Shown: positions 24,163 to 33,670, counted from the stretch's first letter. The stretch: DNA of 64,000 nt from an uncultured Mogibacterium sp. (GCF_938041965.1 NZ_CALISE010000013.1:1-64000); one strand, 5' to 3'. Notes: generated by a model not told the origin, from the sequence alone. Numbers and translations: made by a program.

Positions 24163-25675
24163 TGTAGAAGCAGACCTTATGAAGCTACTTGCCGCGCTCG
24201 GTGAGAAGCAGGCGAGTGGTCAAGGCGTATTCATAGAAGAGAAGAAATATGGGCTGATTGGAGGCAGTGTAAGCCACAGCTTGTCAAAGAAGCTACATGG
24301 ATTAATAGGTGGCTACGAATATAAACTAATTGAACTGAGAGATAGTTCAAGGCTAGGAGAAGTCCTACATATGGCGGGCTTTTACGGCTTCAATATAACT
24401 AATCCGTATAAGGAAATCGTGATTGAACATCTTGATGAGCTATCTGAAGAGGCCCTGGATATACAGGCTGTAAATACAGTAAAGGTGATGCCAGATGGAA
24501 AACTCAAGGGATTTAATACTGATTATCTTGGCCTGATGAAGCTGTTTAAAACAGAGGCTGTAACAGGGAAAAAGGTTGCGATACTGGGAACTGGTGGAGC
24601 ATCTTTATCTGCTGTATATGCTATGAAAAAGTTAGGCGCTGATGAAATTATAAGAGTTTCTAGAAACCGAGATAAAGCAGATAGTTTAGTACAGGTAGAG
24701 GAGATTTATAACTCGCAAAAGCTAAGTGAAATATATAATTACGAAGATAGCGATTGGCGAGATGCTGAGATTATAATCAATGCTACACCGGTTGGCATGT
24801 TCCCAGATAATGGCAAGTCTCCGCTAGATGCTTATGATATAAACTGGGAATGCCTAAAGCAAACTGAGATGGCAGTTGATCTCATATACAATCCTCATAG
24901 AACGAAGTTTATGCAGGATGCAGAATTAGCAGGGGTAAAAACTATTGGTGGGCTCGGAATGCTCATATGGCAGGGCATATATGCAAGAGACATCTGGGAA
25001 GGCAGAGATATGGAGCCGGATTATTCGCTCGCAGCATCTGTCATGGAGAGGATTCTTAGAGAACAGCTTAATCTGGTGACGGTTGGAATGCCCGGTAGTG
25101 GCAAATCATCTATATCAAGACAAGTAGCGCTTGCTATGAAACGCAAATTTATTGATATAGATAGAGCGGTTGCGCATGAGGAAGGGTGTGCGATAAATCA
25201 GATAATTGAGAAATCTGGAGTCGAAGCATTTAGAACTCTAGAGAGCAAGAAGCTTCGAGAAGTGTGCGCTAGAAATCACCAGGTGATTGCAACTGGTGGC
25301 GGCTCTATCTTAAAGGAAACTAATCGAGAAATAATTCGCGAGAACAGTCTCGTTATATACATTGATAGACCGACAAAACTTCTTGCTACTAAGAACAGGC
25401 CACTAAGCCAAGGGAAAGATGTCTACAACCTGTACAGGGAAAGGGCGAATTTGTACCATGGGATTGCGGATATAAAGGTGAACAACAAGTATAGGTTTGG
25501 ATGCGAAAGGCGCATGGCGGACGAACATGCAACCTTTAACAAAAAGCGAGAAGCGGATTCGAAGCAATCACAGTACATGCGAGATATAAGAAGATTTGCT
25601 AGAAGTGTAGCTAAAAGATATAAGCTGCATATAAGGCATATCGTTGAAAGAGATATCTATGGAATTGGCAGGTAA
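24152..25675 (+). CDS. Fused shikimate dehydrogenase / shikimate kinase
   Basis: A bifunctional protein of 507 aa covering two successive shikimate-pathway steps. Residues about 27-290 are shikimate dehydrogenase (YGLIGGSVSHSLSKKLH, FNITNPYKE, AVNTV, NTDYLGL, LGTGGAS, GGLGMLIWQG). Residues about 305-450 are shikimate kinase (P-loop GMPGSGKSS, DIDRAV, ATGGGSIL, RPLSQG, RANLYHGIAD). About 55 basic residues follow (CERRMADEHATFNKKREADS and onward) that do not resemble the usual kinase end. The first 25 residues also precede the normal AroE start. ATG 24152 lies inside the aroF end, implying coupling. Other shikimate genes are not in the window. Confidence 0.9.
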   Translation: MRNSVEADLMKLLAALGEKQASGQGVFIEEKKYGLIGGSVSHSLSKKLHGLIGGYEYKLIELRDSSRLGEVLHMAGFYGFNITNPYKEIVIEHLDELSEEALDIQAVNTVKVMPDGKLKGFNTDYLGLMKLFKTEAVTGKKVAILGTGGASLSAVYAMKKLGADEIIRVSRNRDKADSLVQVEEIYNSQKLSEIYNYEDSDWRDAEIIINATPVGMFPDNGKSPLDAYDINWECLKQTEMAVDLIYNPHRTKFMQDAELAGVKTIGGLGMLIWQGIYARDIWEGRDMEPDYSLAASVMERILREQLNLVTVGMPGSGKSSISRQVALAMKRKFIDIDRAVAHEEGCAINQIIEKSGVEAFRTLESKKLREVCARNHQVIATGGGSILKETNREIIRENSLVIYIDRPTKLLATKNRPLSQGKDVYNLYRERANLYHGIADIKVNNKYRFGCERRMADEHATFNKKREADSKQSQYMRDIRRFARSVAKRYKLHIRHIVERDIYGIGR

Positions 25676-25694
25676 CAGGCAATTCGGTAATTAA

Positions 25695-25750
25695 GGGTTA
25701 TATGACAAAATTATTGGCACTAGCAAACAACACGTTTTGTCCTATAACCC
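25695..25750. repeat. Imperfect inverted repeat before the shared terminator
   Basis: Positions 25695-25710 and 25735-25750 (GGGTTATA... and ...TATAACCC) pair over 16 bp with one mismatch around a 24-nt loop. It immediately precedes the terminator at 25755-25788; role unknown. Confidence 0.5.
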
Positions 25751-25754
25751 ATAA

Positions 25755-25788
25755 AAAACGACCTTCAGCTTACGCTGAAGGTCGTTTT
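25755..25788. terminator. Strong bidirectional terminator
   Basis: A perfect 15-bp stem (25755-25769 with 25774-25788) with TTAC loop; A's on the left and T's on the right serve both the aroE-aroK gene and the leftward symporter. Confidence 0.95.
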
Positions 25789-25845
25789 CTATTATTCATT
25801 TAATTTACCGAAACGGATGTCTAAAATTCATTTAAAATCTGTAGT

Positions 25846-27246
25846 TTAGAATAGCTTTAGTCCGAAGAATGTATTAAGCTGACCTATAAGTATGAAGAAT
25901 GTGAATACAGGTGCAACCCACTTGAGGCAGAATCTGTAGAACTTCTCGGACTTAAACTCAGATCCAATATGTACTTCTTCAGGAAGCATATCTGGGTGAA
26001 TCCAACCAAATATGATAGTAGTTATGAATGCACCTATTGGCATCAGCACGCCTTCTGCAAGGAGGTCGAAACCATCTAACCAGCTGAATTTCCCGAACAT
26101 AGGTGGAAGATACTTTCCTAGGCCATCGTATGCTACGAGCAATCCCATGCAGAGGCAAACCAGTCCGAAGCCCCAAGCGAGCTTCTTACGCTGATTTCCA
26201 TAGCCCTTCTTGAGACCGTAGTCGATGAACGAACCGATGATCGCTTCGAGTACTGACATAGACGATGTGATAGCTGCGATTACTACGAGTCCATAGAACA
26301 GAACACCGAATATAGGACCAAGCTTACCCATGCCATTAAATACTGTCTGCAGAGTCATATACAGAAGACCTGCACCACCCTGAGGACTCTGTCCGCTTGC
26401 GAATACTGCAGGCATGATAGCGAGACCAGCCATAAGTGCGATCACTGTGTCAGCAAAAGGTATAACCAAGCTGCTCTTCTCTATGTTCTGATCCTTCTTC
26501 ATGTATGATCCGTATGTTACAAGGATACCCATACCTAGTGATAGCGAGAAGAATACCTGACCGCCTGCTGCGGCAAGAACTGTTATCCAGCCTGTACCCT
26601 TAAACACTTCGAAGTTAGGCTTAAACAGGAATGAGAGACCTGCAGAAGCACCAGGAAGTGTTACACTTCTGATGATGATAACAAGTAGCATTACGAAAAG
26701 TGCGGGCATAGCTACTTTGTTGAACTTTTCAATTCCTTCAGATAGACCACGTGCAACAACTATTATTGTTAAAACAAGGAAAATAGCTGTATAAATTGCT
26801 GACTGGGTCTGGTCTGCTGATAGTCTTGCAAAGTACTCAGGACCAGATACACCGTTTACACCCCAGCGTGCACCGAATAAATCTCCGAGATTCGCTATGG
26901 TGTACTTTAGACAATATCCACCGAGATATGAATAGAATCCGAGTATGAAGAATGGAGCGAGTGCACCGAACCATCCTACGATCGTGTACTTCTTGCTCAC
27001 CTCTCTATAAGCGAGGATGATGGAGCTGTGAGTCTTTCTTCCGAGAGAAAGCTCAGTCATAATAAGTACATATCCTGCGAATACTGCTAGCAATAAATAA
27101 AGTATCAAGAAGGCGAAGCCTCCGTTCATTCCCAGCTTATACGGGAATCCCCACATGTTTCCTAGTCCTACGGCAGAACCGATCGCGGCTAGCATAAAGC
27201 CCATCGAGCTACCCCAAGACTCTCTTTTTACTTCCTTTTTAGGCAT
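25846..27246 (-). CDS. Neurotransmitter:sodium symporter (NSS/SNF) family amino-acid transporter
   Basis: Na+-coupled amino-acid importer of 466 aa and about 11-12 transmembrane helices. The helix-1 sodium/substrate motif (FMLAAIGSAVGLGNMWGFPY) is canonical for bacterial LeuT-like proteins. Tyr in FILGFYSYLGGY corresponds to the region of the LeuT substrate-gating tyrosine. The substrate could be Trp, Tyr, Ala or another amino acid; sequence does not decide. GGAGG precedes the ATG. The gene is leftward, divergent from the polar amino-acid ABC genes, with a good promoter at 27288-27317. Confidence 0.92.
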   Translation of the reverse strand: MPKKEVKRESWGSSMGFMLAAIGSAVGLGNMWGFPYKLGMNGGFAFLILYLLLAVFAGYVLIMTELSLGRKTHSSIILAYREVSKKYTIVGWFGALAPFFILGFYSYLGGYCLKYTIANLGDLFGARWGVNGVSGPEYFARLSADQTQSAIYTAIFLVLTIIVVARGLSEGIEKFNKVAMPALFVMLLVIIIRSVTLPGASAGLSFLFKPNFEVFKGTGWITVLAAAGGQVFFSLSLGMGILVTYGSYMKKDQNIEKSSLVIPFADTVIALMAGLAIMPAVFASGQSPQGGAGLLYMTLQTVFNGMGKLGPIFGVLFYGLVVIAAITSSMSVLEAIIGSFIDYGLKKGYGNQRKKLAWGFGLVCLCMGLLVAYDGLGKYLPPMFGKFSWLDGFDLLAEGVLMPIGAFITTIIFGWIHPDMLPEEVHIGSEFKSEKFYRFCLKWVAPVFTFFILIGQLNTFFGLKLF

Positions 27247-27287
27247 TTTTGTTCCTCCAATTAAATTTCTCTTTTTTGAATGTTGGT

Positions 27288-27317
27288 ATTATACAAGAAA
27301 ATCTGATACGTTGTCAA
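27288..27317 (-). promoter_or_regulatory. Promoter of the NSS symporter gene
   Basis: Read leftward: TTGACA (27317-27312), 18 nt, TATAAT (27293-27288). Confidence 0.75.
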
Positions 27318-27438
27318 CATAAACAAAAAAGAAACTCAAATTATTGATAAAAATACAAATTTATTTTTTATTACGTATAAAAAAATTATCATCAATAAAA
27401 ATTATGTAACTGTATAAAATAATGTTTTGATTTACCCG

Positions 27439-27467
27439 TTGACACGAATTATAAGAGGTGCTAATAT
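27439..27467 (+). promoter_or_regulatory. Promoter of the amino-acid ABC genes
   Basis: TTGACA (27439-27444), 17 nt, TAATAT (27462-27467), leaving a leader of about 200 nt. The 27318-27438 stretch between the divergent promoters is very AT-rich and holds nothing else I recognise. Confidence 0.75.
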
Positions 27468-27676
27468 TACATCATCACATTACTACTTCACTGTGCTAAA
27501 TTACAAAAGCGAAACAATTTAATGAGGTTTTCTCAATAAACTAAGTGATGATTTTTATACATATTATATATGAAGGGAAAATGGTAGAGACTAAACCTTA
27601 CATGAACAAGTAGTGACACATATACAGTTAATAATTTAAAGATTTATTTAAATCAGATATGAAATGGAGAGAAGCT

Positions 27677-28510
27677 ATGAAAATTAAAATGATGAGAAGG
27701 AACATGGTTAAATGTATTGCGCTCGTGGTAACTATAGTGACAGCAATAGGGCTTACAGGCTGTGGCAAGAATTCCAAATCCGACCTTGAGTATGTCAAGG
27801 ACAAGGGGACACTTGTGGTTGGTCTTGATGATACATTTGCACCTATGGGATTCAGAGACAAGGATAATAAGCTCGTTGGATTTGATATTGACCTAGCTAG
27901 GGCTGTAACTAAGAAGATGGGTGTTAAGGTTAAGTTTCAGCCTATAGATTGGTCCGCTAAGGAAGGTGAACTTAAGGCTAAGAACATTGACTGCGTATGG
28001 AATGGCATGTCGGCAACTCCTGATAGACAGAAAAGCATGTCTTTATCAAATAAGTATCTTAAGAATAGAATACTAATCATGTCGCTCGATCCAAATGTGA
28101 AGGTTAATAGTGCCAATGATCTTAAGAATATTAAAATCGGTACACAGGCTGATTCGTCCGCACTAGAGGCAATCAAGAAGAGTGACAAATACAACGAATT
28201 TAAGAACAATATATCTGAATATAAGACTTATGACGAAGCTATTCTAGATATGAAGGCTGGCCGCATTAAGGCAGTTGCAATAGACGAGGTTTATGCGATT
28301 TATAACAATGAGAACAAGGACAAGCTATACGAGTCTCCATTTAACTTCGGTGCTGACTATTATGCCGTAGGCTTCCGAAAGGGAGATAAGAAACTCACTA
28401 AAGAATTCAATAAGGCGTTTAAAGAAGTTATTGACAGTGGTGAAGCTCAAAAAATTAGTGAGAAGTGGTTCGGTAAAAACTTGGTTGTATTTGAGGGATA
28501 CGATAAATAG
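27677..28510 (+). CDS. Polar amino-acid ABC transporter substrate-binding lipoprotein
   Basis: Periplasmic-binding-protein-like lipoprotein (SBP_bac_3), 277 aa, lipobox LTGC. The family blocks KGTLVVGLDDTFAPMGFRD, LVGFDIDLARAV, VWNGMSATPDR, IGTQADSSA and AGRIKAVAIDE are present, close to cystine/glutamine-type binders; exact ligand unknown. The start at 27677 follows ATGGAGAG; an upstream ATG at 27659 would overlap that site. A 12-bp hairpin separates it from the permease gene. Confidence 0.92.
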   Translation: MKIKMMRRNMVKCIALVVTIVTAIGLTGCGKNSKSDLEYVKDKGTLVVGLDDTFAPMGFRDKDNKLVGFDIDLARAVTKKMGVKVKFQPIDWSAKEGELKAKNIDCVWNGMSATPDRQKSMSLSNKYLKNRILIMSLDPNVKVNSANDLKNIKIGTQADSSALEAIKKSDKYNEFKNNISEYKTYDEAILDMKAGRIKAVAIDEVYAIYNNENKDKLYESPFNFGADYYAVGFRKGDKKLTKEFNKAFKEVIDSGEAQKISEKWFGKNLVVFEGYDK

Positions 28511-28536
28511 ATATATTATCAGTGTTTAGAGTTTAA

Positions 28537-28565
28537 ATAGCCAATGCCTAGCTGGCATTGGCTAT
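28537..28565 (+). repeat. Intercistronic hairpin between binding-protein and permease genes
   Basis: Perfect 12-bp stem (28537-28548 with 28554-28565), 5-nt loop, no T-run. Such stems commonly stabilise the upstream mRNA so that the binding protein is made in excess; here that is inference. Confidence 0.65.
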
Positions 28566-28585
28566 AGATGTTGAAGGAGATTATG

Positions 28586-29227
28586 ATGGCTTACGTAAAG
28601 GAGATTTTGCCTGCATTGATGAGTGGTGCGATGATATCGCTTAAGCTATTTGCGCTTACATTGATTTTGTCACTACCGCTTGGACTACCTATATGCCTCG
28701 GAGAACAAAGTAAGATTGCACCAGTAAGGTGGATCTGCAAGACCTTCGTATTCATATTTAGAGGAACACCGCTTATGCTCCAATTGTTCTTCTTCTATTT
28801 CTTCTTTCCTATCCAGCTCGGGATTCGTATGGATGCGTTTCCGACAGCTGTGCTGACGTTCGCGATAAACTATGCCGCGTATTTTGCAGAGATTTACAGA
28901 GGCGGATTTAACAGCATAGATAAAGGACAGTATGAGGCTGCATATTCTCTAGGATTTACACAGAGACAGACTCTGACCAAGGTTGTAATACCACAGATGT
29001 TCCGTATAGTAATACCACCGATTTCAAATGAGGTGATCACGCTTATCAAGGATACAGCCCTCGCTTCGACAATTACGTTAGCTGAGATGATGAAGGTATC
29101 TCAGGGCATCGTTAATCGTGATGGAACGCTAATCCCATATGTTCTAGCTGCAGGAATTTATTTGATATTTACATTTATAATGACTGTTGGACTAGGAAGG
29201 GCCGAAGCAAAGTATTCACAGTACTAA
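28586..29227 (+). CDS. Polar amino-acid ABC transporter permease (HisM/GlnP type)
   Basis: Membrane permease of 213 aa with about five hydrophobic segments, the FRGTPLMLQLFFFYFFFP stretch near residue 60 and the ATPase-contact loop EAAYSLGFTQRQTLTKVVIP. ATG 28586 is 6 nt after AAGGAG. No ATPase gene follows; the next gene, after 144 nt with its own promoter, is an aminotransferase. The ATPase must be encoded elsewhere. Confidence 0.93.
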   Translation: MAYVKEILPALMSGAMISLKLFALTLILSLPLGLPICLGEQSKIAPVRWICKTFVFIFRGTPLMLQLFFFYFFFPIQLGIRMDAFPTAVLTFAINYAAYFAEIYRGGFNSIDKGQYEAAYSLGFTQRQTLTKVVIPQMFRIVIPPISNEVITLIKDTALASTITLAEMMKVSQGIVNRDGTLIPYVLAAGIYLIFTFIMTVGLGRAEAKYSQY

Positions 29228-29311
29228 ACAGGTATTTGTTTTTTTAATCAGCACGATAATTAAATTAAAAGTTATTGTTTGCATTCAAATGAGTACAAAG
29301 CAATTAAGTTG

Positions 29312-29320
29312 TGCTACAAT
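29312..29320 (+). promoter_or_regulatory. Extended -10 promoter candidate for the aminotransferase
   Basis: TGC-TACAAT (hexamer 29315-29320) about 50 nt before the ATG; no clear -35. Confidence 0.45.
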
Positions 29321-29371
29321 ATAAATAATTAAGAAAATAATTATTTATTTTTACAGAAAGAGATTCGGAGT

Positions 29372-30574
29372 ATGAAATTAAGCAGAAATTCACAGGCGAT
29401 GGAATTTTCGCCCATTAGGAAATTTAACCCTATTGCAACTGAAGTTCAGGAGTCGGGTGTTAAGATATATCATTTAAACATCGGGCAGCCTGATATAAAG
29501 ACTCCTAGATGTTTTATGGATGCTGTTCGTGCATTTGATGAAGATGTGCTTATGTATGAGCAGTCTCAGGGCGACATCAAGTTTCTAGAATCAATTTGCG
29601 ACTATTATAAGAGAGAGTACGGTGTTGGATATAAGCCTACGGATGTCGTTGTTACCATGGGCGCTTCAGAGGCTCTCACAATGACGTTTACCACTATTAT
29701 AGATCCTGGTGATGAAATACTTATCGCTGAACCGTTCTATAGTAATTATCAGACCTTTGCACTTGTTAGAGGCGGAAATATAAGACCGATTCCAACAAGC
29801 TCCAAGGAGGGATATCGCTATGCAGCTAAAGATAAGCTAGAGGCTGCTCTCACAGATAAAACTAAGGCTATAGTCTGTATCAATCCAGGAAACCCAACAG
29901 GACTTGCACTTACGACTGAAGAGATGGACGTAATAGCAGATTTTGTTATAGAAAACGACCTATGGCTGATTGCAGATGAGGCATATAGAGAATATGTGTA
30001 TGATGGGATGAAGCCACGAAGCTTTGCTAATATAGATAGGCTTAAAGAAAATTTAATCGTTATCGACTCTGTTTCGAAGAGATTTTCTGCATGTGGAGCG
30101 AGAATCGGATTTGTAGCGTCGAAGAATGAAGAATTCATGACAGGAATAATCAAGCTTGCACAATCAAGACTTTGTGTATCTACACTAGAGCAGATCGGAT
30201 CGACTGAACTATTTAAGCTTCCTAGTTCATATTATGAAGAGATGAAAGAGGAATATTGCAAGAGAAGGGATGCTGCTTATGAGGAGATTATGCAAATTCC
30301 TGATGTAATATGCCATAAGCCAGGTGGAGCATTCTATATGATGGTTGATCTTCCGATAAATGATGCTGAAGATTTTCTTATGTTCCTGCTTACTGAGTAT
30401 AGGGATAATAATGAAACGGTTATGTTTGCACCTGCCGCTGGTTTCTACTCAACACCTGGCAAAGGCAGGAGCGAAATCCGCATTGCTTACGTTCTAGAGA
30501 GTGGCTATATTAAGAGAGCTTGTCAATTGATTCGAACTGGCCTCGAGGCTTATAAGGCTAAGATGTCCAAGTAA
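29372..30574 (+). CDS. Class I/II pyridoxal-phosphate aminotransferase (aspartate aminotransferase-like)
   Basis: Fold-type I aminotransferase of 400 aa. The PLP-lysine is in SVSKRFSACGARIGF, the substrate-carboxylate Arg in SEIRIAYV, and NPGNPTG and ADEAYREYVYDG contact the cofactor. It is likely a cytoplasmic enzyme transferring amino groups between amino acids and 2-oxo acids; substrate not assignable. Adjacent to amino-acid uptake genes, it fits amino-acid catabolism. A terminator at 30625-30653 ends the unit. Confidence 0.92.
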   Translation: MKLSRNSQAMEFSPIRKFNPIATEVQESGVKIYHLNIGQPDIKTPRCFMDAVRAFDEDVLMYEQSQGDIKFLESICDYYKREYGVGYKPTDVVVTMGASEALTMTFTTIIDPGDEILIAEPFYSNYQTFALVRGGNIRPIPTSSKEGYRYAAKDKLEAALTDKTKAIVCINPGNPTGLALTTEEMDVIADFVIENDLWLIADEAYREYVYDGMKPRSFANIDRLKENLIVIDSVSKRFSACGARIGFVASKNEEFMTGIIKLAQSRLCVSTLEQIGSTELFKLPSSYYEEMKEEYCKRRDAAYEEIMQIPDVICHKPGGAFYMMVDLPINDAEDFLMFLLTEYRDNNETVMFAPAAGFYSTPGKGRSEIRIAYVLESGYIKRACQLIRTGLEAYKAKMSK

Positions 30575-30624
30575 CTTAGTTTATAAATGATATATGATAG
30601 ACTTACATATATAATATTCAGCCG

Positions 30625-30653
30625 AGACCGCTTCCGTGAGGGGCGGTCTTTTA
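30625..30653 (+). terminator. Terminator of the aminotransferase gene
   Basis: AGACCGC (30625-30631) pairs with GCGGTCT (30643-30649), followed by TTTATT. Confidence 0.85.
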
Positions 30654-30773
30654 TTGCTTTTTATATGATTAATAATTATATAAATTCGATTAAGAGTGTA
30701 TAATGAAACGATATATTTAAATAAAAAATGATTTAAGACTTAGAAAATATAGGGAGACTCATAGAGTAGGTAG

Positions 30774-33137
30774 ATGGCGAAGGTTAACAGTAAACGGAAA
30801 AACATAAATGGTAATGATATAGAGCTCTTGGTTCCAGCTGGAGGTAGAGAGCAGTTTTTGGCTGCGGTAGAGAATGGGGCAGATGCGATATATGTTGGCG
30901 GTCAGCTCTTTAATGCTCGTGCTGGTGCTCAAAATTTCAATAACGATGAATTAGTGCTAGCACTAGATTATGCTCATAAGAGAGGTGTAAAAGTTTATGT
31001 TACTATGAATACCCTGCTAAGTGATGATGAGCTTGAACCGGCGCTTAGATACGCTTCATTTCTGCATGATTCTGGAGTCGATGCTATTATCGTTCAGGAC
31101 CTTGGTCTCGGGGAACTGGTGCATAGAGCGCTTCCAGATCTAGAGCTGCATATGTCTACACAAGCGACTATTACTGATGTGGGGAGCGCAAAGGTAGCTC
31201 ACGAGCTCGGTTATAAGCGAATAGTGGTAGCTCGTGAGCTGGCCCTGCCAGAAATTGCTGATATATGCAGGGCCGGATCAGATGGCGCATCAGACTTTGA
31301 AGTCGAGGTGTTCGTACATGGCGCCATCTGCATATGCTACTCCGGCCAGTGCCAGTTCAGCAGATACTACGGCGGCCGGAGTGGCAATCGTGGAAGCTGC
31401 GCACAGCCCTGCCGCCTCGCTTATACGAGCTATGGCGAGGGCGGCAGGCGGCTCGCTCTCGCGAGCCACCCGATGAGCCCGCGCGACATGTGCCTGCTGG
31501 ATGAACTAGGCGGGCTCATCGATGCTGGCGCAGCTTCCTTCAAAATCGAAGGTAGGCTGAAATCAGCTGAGTACGTAGCGGTCGTTACTTCTATATATCG
31601 AAAATACATAGATATGTACCTAGAAGAAGGATATATAGAAGTTTCAGATGAAGACCGAGATGCGCTGCTACAGATATTTAATAGAGGTGAATTTACAGAT
31701 GCCTATCTGAAGGGTGAAAGTGGAGACTCTCTCATGTCTGGCGACATAGTTAAGAATCAAGGTTTAGAGATAGGCAGAGTCGTTGCCACCAAGAAGGGTT
31801 CTACACTAGTGGATATAGAGGTCACTAGCGAACCATCAATCGGAGATGGAGCCGAGATATACGGCAGAGGCGATGTTCCGCTATCTAGTACAGTGCTGAG
31901 CTATGTGAAGGAACTGGGACCTAATAGATATAGAGTTGGAGATTTTAGAGGCAGTATAACAGTTGGTGATACAATGCGAAGGACCTCCAAGAAGTCTCAG
32001 CTTGAAGCTGCGCGGCAGTCATATAGAGGGGCGACTTTATTCGAAGATGAAGACACTAGAAAGGTTAAACGCCGCCGCAAGATCGATATGGTACTGCAGA
32101 TAGAGGGCAATACACTGGTGCTCAAAGCACGCACAGTAAGGCTTGCTGACGGTGACAGATGGCCGAGCTGCATAGAGAAGCGTGTAAGCGTTGAGGCTGG
32201 TCCTTTCGATTTCAATTACGAGAGCCCAACACCACTTGAGAGATATGAATCAGCGCTCACCAAGACGGGCAATACGCCATTTGAACTTAGAGAGCTTAGG
32301 ATAATAGGTGATTCTCAGATCAGGGTCAAGACATCAGAGCTTAATTCGCTCCGCAGACACTGCCTAACAGAGCTCGGTAAGGCGCTAGAGTTTAGAAGAG
32401 ATAGCCGTGATATAGGAGATGTTGTTTCTGAACTTCATGATTTAATAGAAAAATCTCGTGAAGCAAATGAAGACAAGCATAGAGAGAAGTGCAAAGAATC
32501 AATGTCTTTTGAACTCTATTTCAGCAGCATGGAAGATTGGCGTTCTTTTGAGGCGGATGGTGGAGCTGTGCGTCTCAACTCGATAAACGGCGATGTTACG
32601 GGAGTATCCTATAAGGTGTTACTACCGATGGCAGGAATAGTGACTGAACTGCACATAGATGATGAGCCTTTGCCACCAGAAATAGTCCCATACATCGGAA
32701 GCGTCACAAGGGGGCGTGAAGAGCGTATTTTGCAGGAGAACTATGAATTGGTTGTAAAGCTTGCGCTTCTCCGAGGAATATTCGTGTCAAATCTCAATTG
32801 GCTTCATAAAATGGTAGAAATAGGAGCTGATGTTACCGCTGATTTTGGACTTAATGCTTATAATCACATGAGCGTACAAGTGCTTAAGGCACTTGGGGCA
32901 AGTGATGTCCGCTGGAGCCTAGAGAAGGCTAGCATTTCGGAAGGGAACTATCCTCTGATGCAGACCGAACATAGATTCCCCGTTACTAGGCTAAAGAGTA
33001 GGAGTGAGCATGATGTAAGGATTCTTAATAATGAGTTCAGTAGTCAGTCAGTCGTAATACCTCATGGAAATGATAGTGATATCAGAGAACGAGTGATAAA
33101 ATGTTTGCGTGAAGGCCGTTTTAGACTTTACGTTTAG
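30774..33137 (+). CDS. U32-family protein with DUF3656 region, RlhA-like
   Basis: 787 aa. The N-terminal half is a U32 'peptidase' domain (LLVPAGGREQFLAAVENGAD, AIYVGGQLFNARA, LHMSTQATITD, EVFVHGAICICYSGQCQFSR, YYGGRSGNRGSCAQPCR, FKIEGRLKSAEYVA), with the cysteine cluster that in relatives holds an Fe-S cluster. The C-terminal half matches the DUF3656-containing layout of E. coli RlhA (YdcP), which hydroxylates C2501 of 23S rRNA. I infer an RNA-hydroxylation role rather than collagenase activity. Positions about 31320-31510, coding for the most conserved part, are markedly GC-rich. No strong promoter was found; TATAAT at 30699 is a candidate. Confidence 0.85.
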   Translation: MAKVNSKRKNINGNDIELLVPAGGREQFLAAVENGADAIYVGGQLFNARAGAQNFNNDELVLALDYAHKRGVKVYVTMNTLLSDDELEPALRYASFLHDSGVDAIIVQDLGLGELVHRALPDLELHMSTQATITDVGSAKVAHELGYKRIVVARELALPEIADICRAGSDGASDFEVEVFVHGAICICYSGQCQFSRYYGGRSGNRGSCAQPCRLAYTSYGEGGRRLALASHPMSPRDMCLLDELGGLIDAGAASFKIEGRLKSAEYVAVVTSIYRKYIDMYLEEGYIEVSDEDRDALLQIFNRGEFTDAYLKGESGDSLMSGDIVKNQGLEIGRVVATKKGSTLVDIEVTSEPSIGDGAEIYGRGDVPLSSTVLSYVKELGPNRYRVGDFRGSITVGDTMRRTSKKSQLEAARQSYRGATLFEDEDTRKVKRRRKIDMVLQIEGNTLVLKARTVRLADGDRWPSCIEKRVSVEAGPFDFNYESPTPLERYESALTKTGNTPFELRELRIIGDSQIRVKTSELNSLRRHCLTELGKALEFRRDSRDIGDVVSELHDLIEKSREANEDKHREKCKESMSFELYFSSMEDWRSFEADGGAVRLNSINGDVTGVSYKVLLPMAGIVTELHIDDEPLPPEIVPYIGSVTRGREERILQENYELVVKLALLRGIFVSNLNWLHKMVEIGADVTADFGLNAYNHMSVQVLKALGASDVRWSLEKASISEGNYPLMQTEHRFPVTRLKSRSEHDVRILNNEFSSQSVVIPHGNDSDIRERVIKCLREGRFRLYV

Positions 33138-33229
33138 GCGTATATCTTAATCGCTTGGATGCACTTAATTCTATAATTTATTTGAAGGATACTAGGCACA
33201 AGCATATAATAACAGTTTAGAGAATAGAG

Positions 33230-33616
33230 ATGGATACTGGAATTAAAGGTTTTAAGGAAATTATCGTGACAAAAGAGCTTACAGCGATGAGCATGGGGAG
33301 TGGAGATTTAGACGTGTATGCGACGCCCTCGATGATCGCGCTCATGGAAGGAACTGCTTCCGAATCTGTAAAGTCAGAACTAGATGAAGGGCAGGGCTCT
33401 GTAGGAACGAGTATATCAGTCAAACATTTAGCGGCGACACCTATCGGAATGCGCGTGAGATGTGAATCTGAGCTAGTCGAGGTGGATGGTAGACGATTGG
33501 TGTTTAATATCACCGCATATGATGAAAAGGATAAAATCGGCGAAGGAACTCACGAGAGGTTTATAATCTCTAATGATAAGTTTCAAAGCAAGGCTGATAG
33601 CAAGTTAAGGGAATAG
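33230..33616 (+). CDS. FlK-like hotdog thioesterase
   Basis: Acyl-CoA thioesterase-like hotdog protein, 128 aa. Thr32, Glu40 and His66 reproduce the spacing (8 and 26 residues) of the Thr42-Glu50-His76 triad of fluoroacetyl-CoA thioesterase FlK (segments ATPSMIALMEGTA and SVKHLAATPIGM). Most such proteins in anaerobes are general thioesterases with unknown acyl-CoA substrate. It precedes the CDF transporter by 54 nt. Confidence 0.85.
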   Translation: MDTGIKGFKEIIVTKELTAMSMGSGDLDVYATPSMIALMEGTASESVKSELDEGQGSVGTSISVKHLAATPIGMRVRCESELVEVDGRRLVFNITAYDEKDKIGEGTHERFIISNDKFQSKADSKLRE

Positions 33617-33670
33617 ATATATTGATAAAGTGTGACTGGAGGCAGAGAGTTTGCCGGTGGGTAGGAATAT

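Noticed and set aside
27318..27438. AT-rich region with imperfect TTATTGATAA-type repeats as a replication origin or large operator
   Set aside because: Repeats are imperfect, no DnaA-box cluster is present, and the region is simply the spacer between two divergent promoters.
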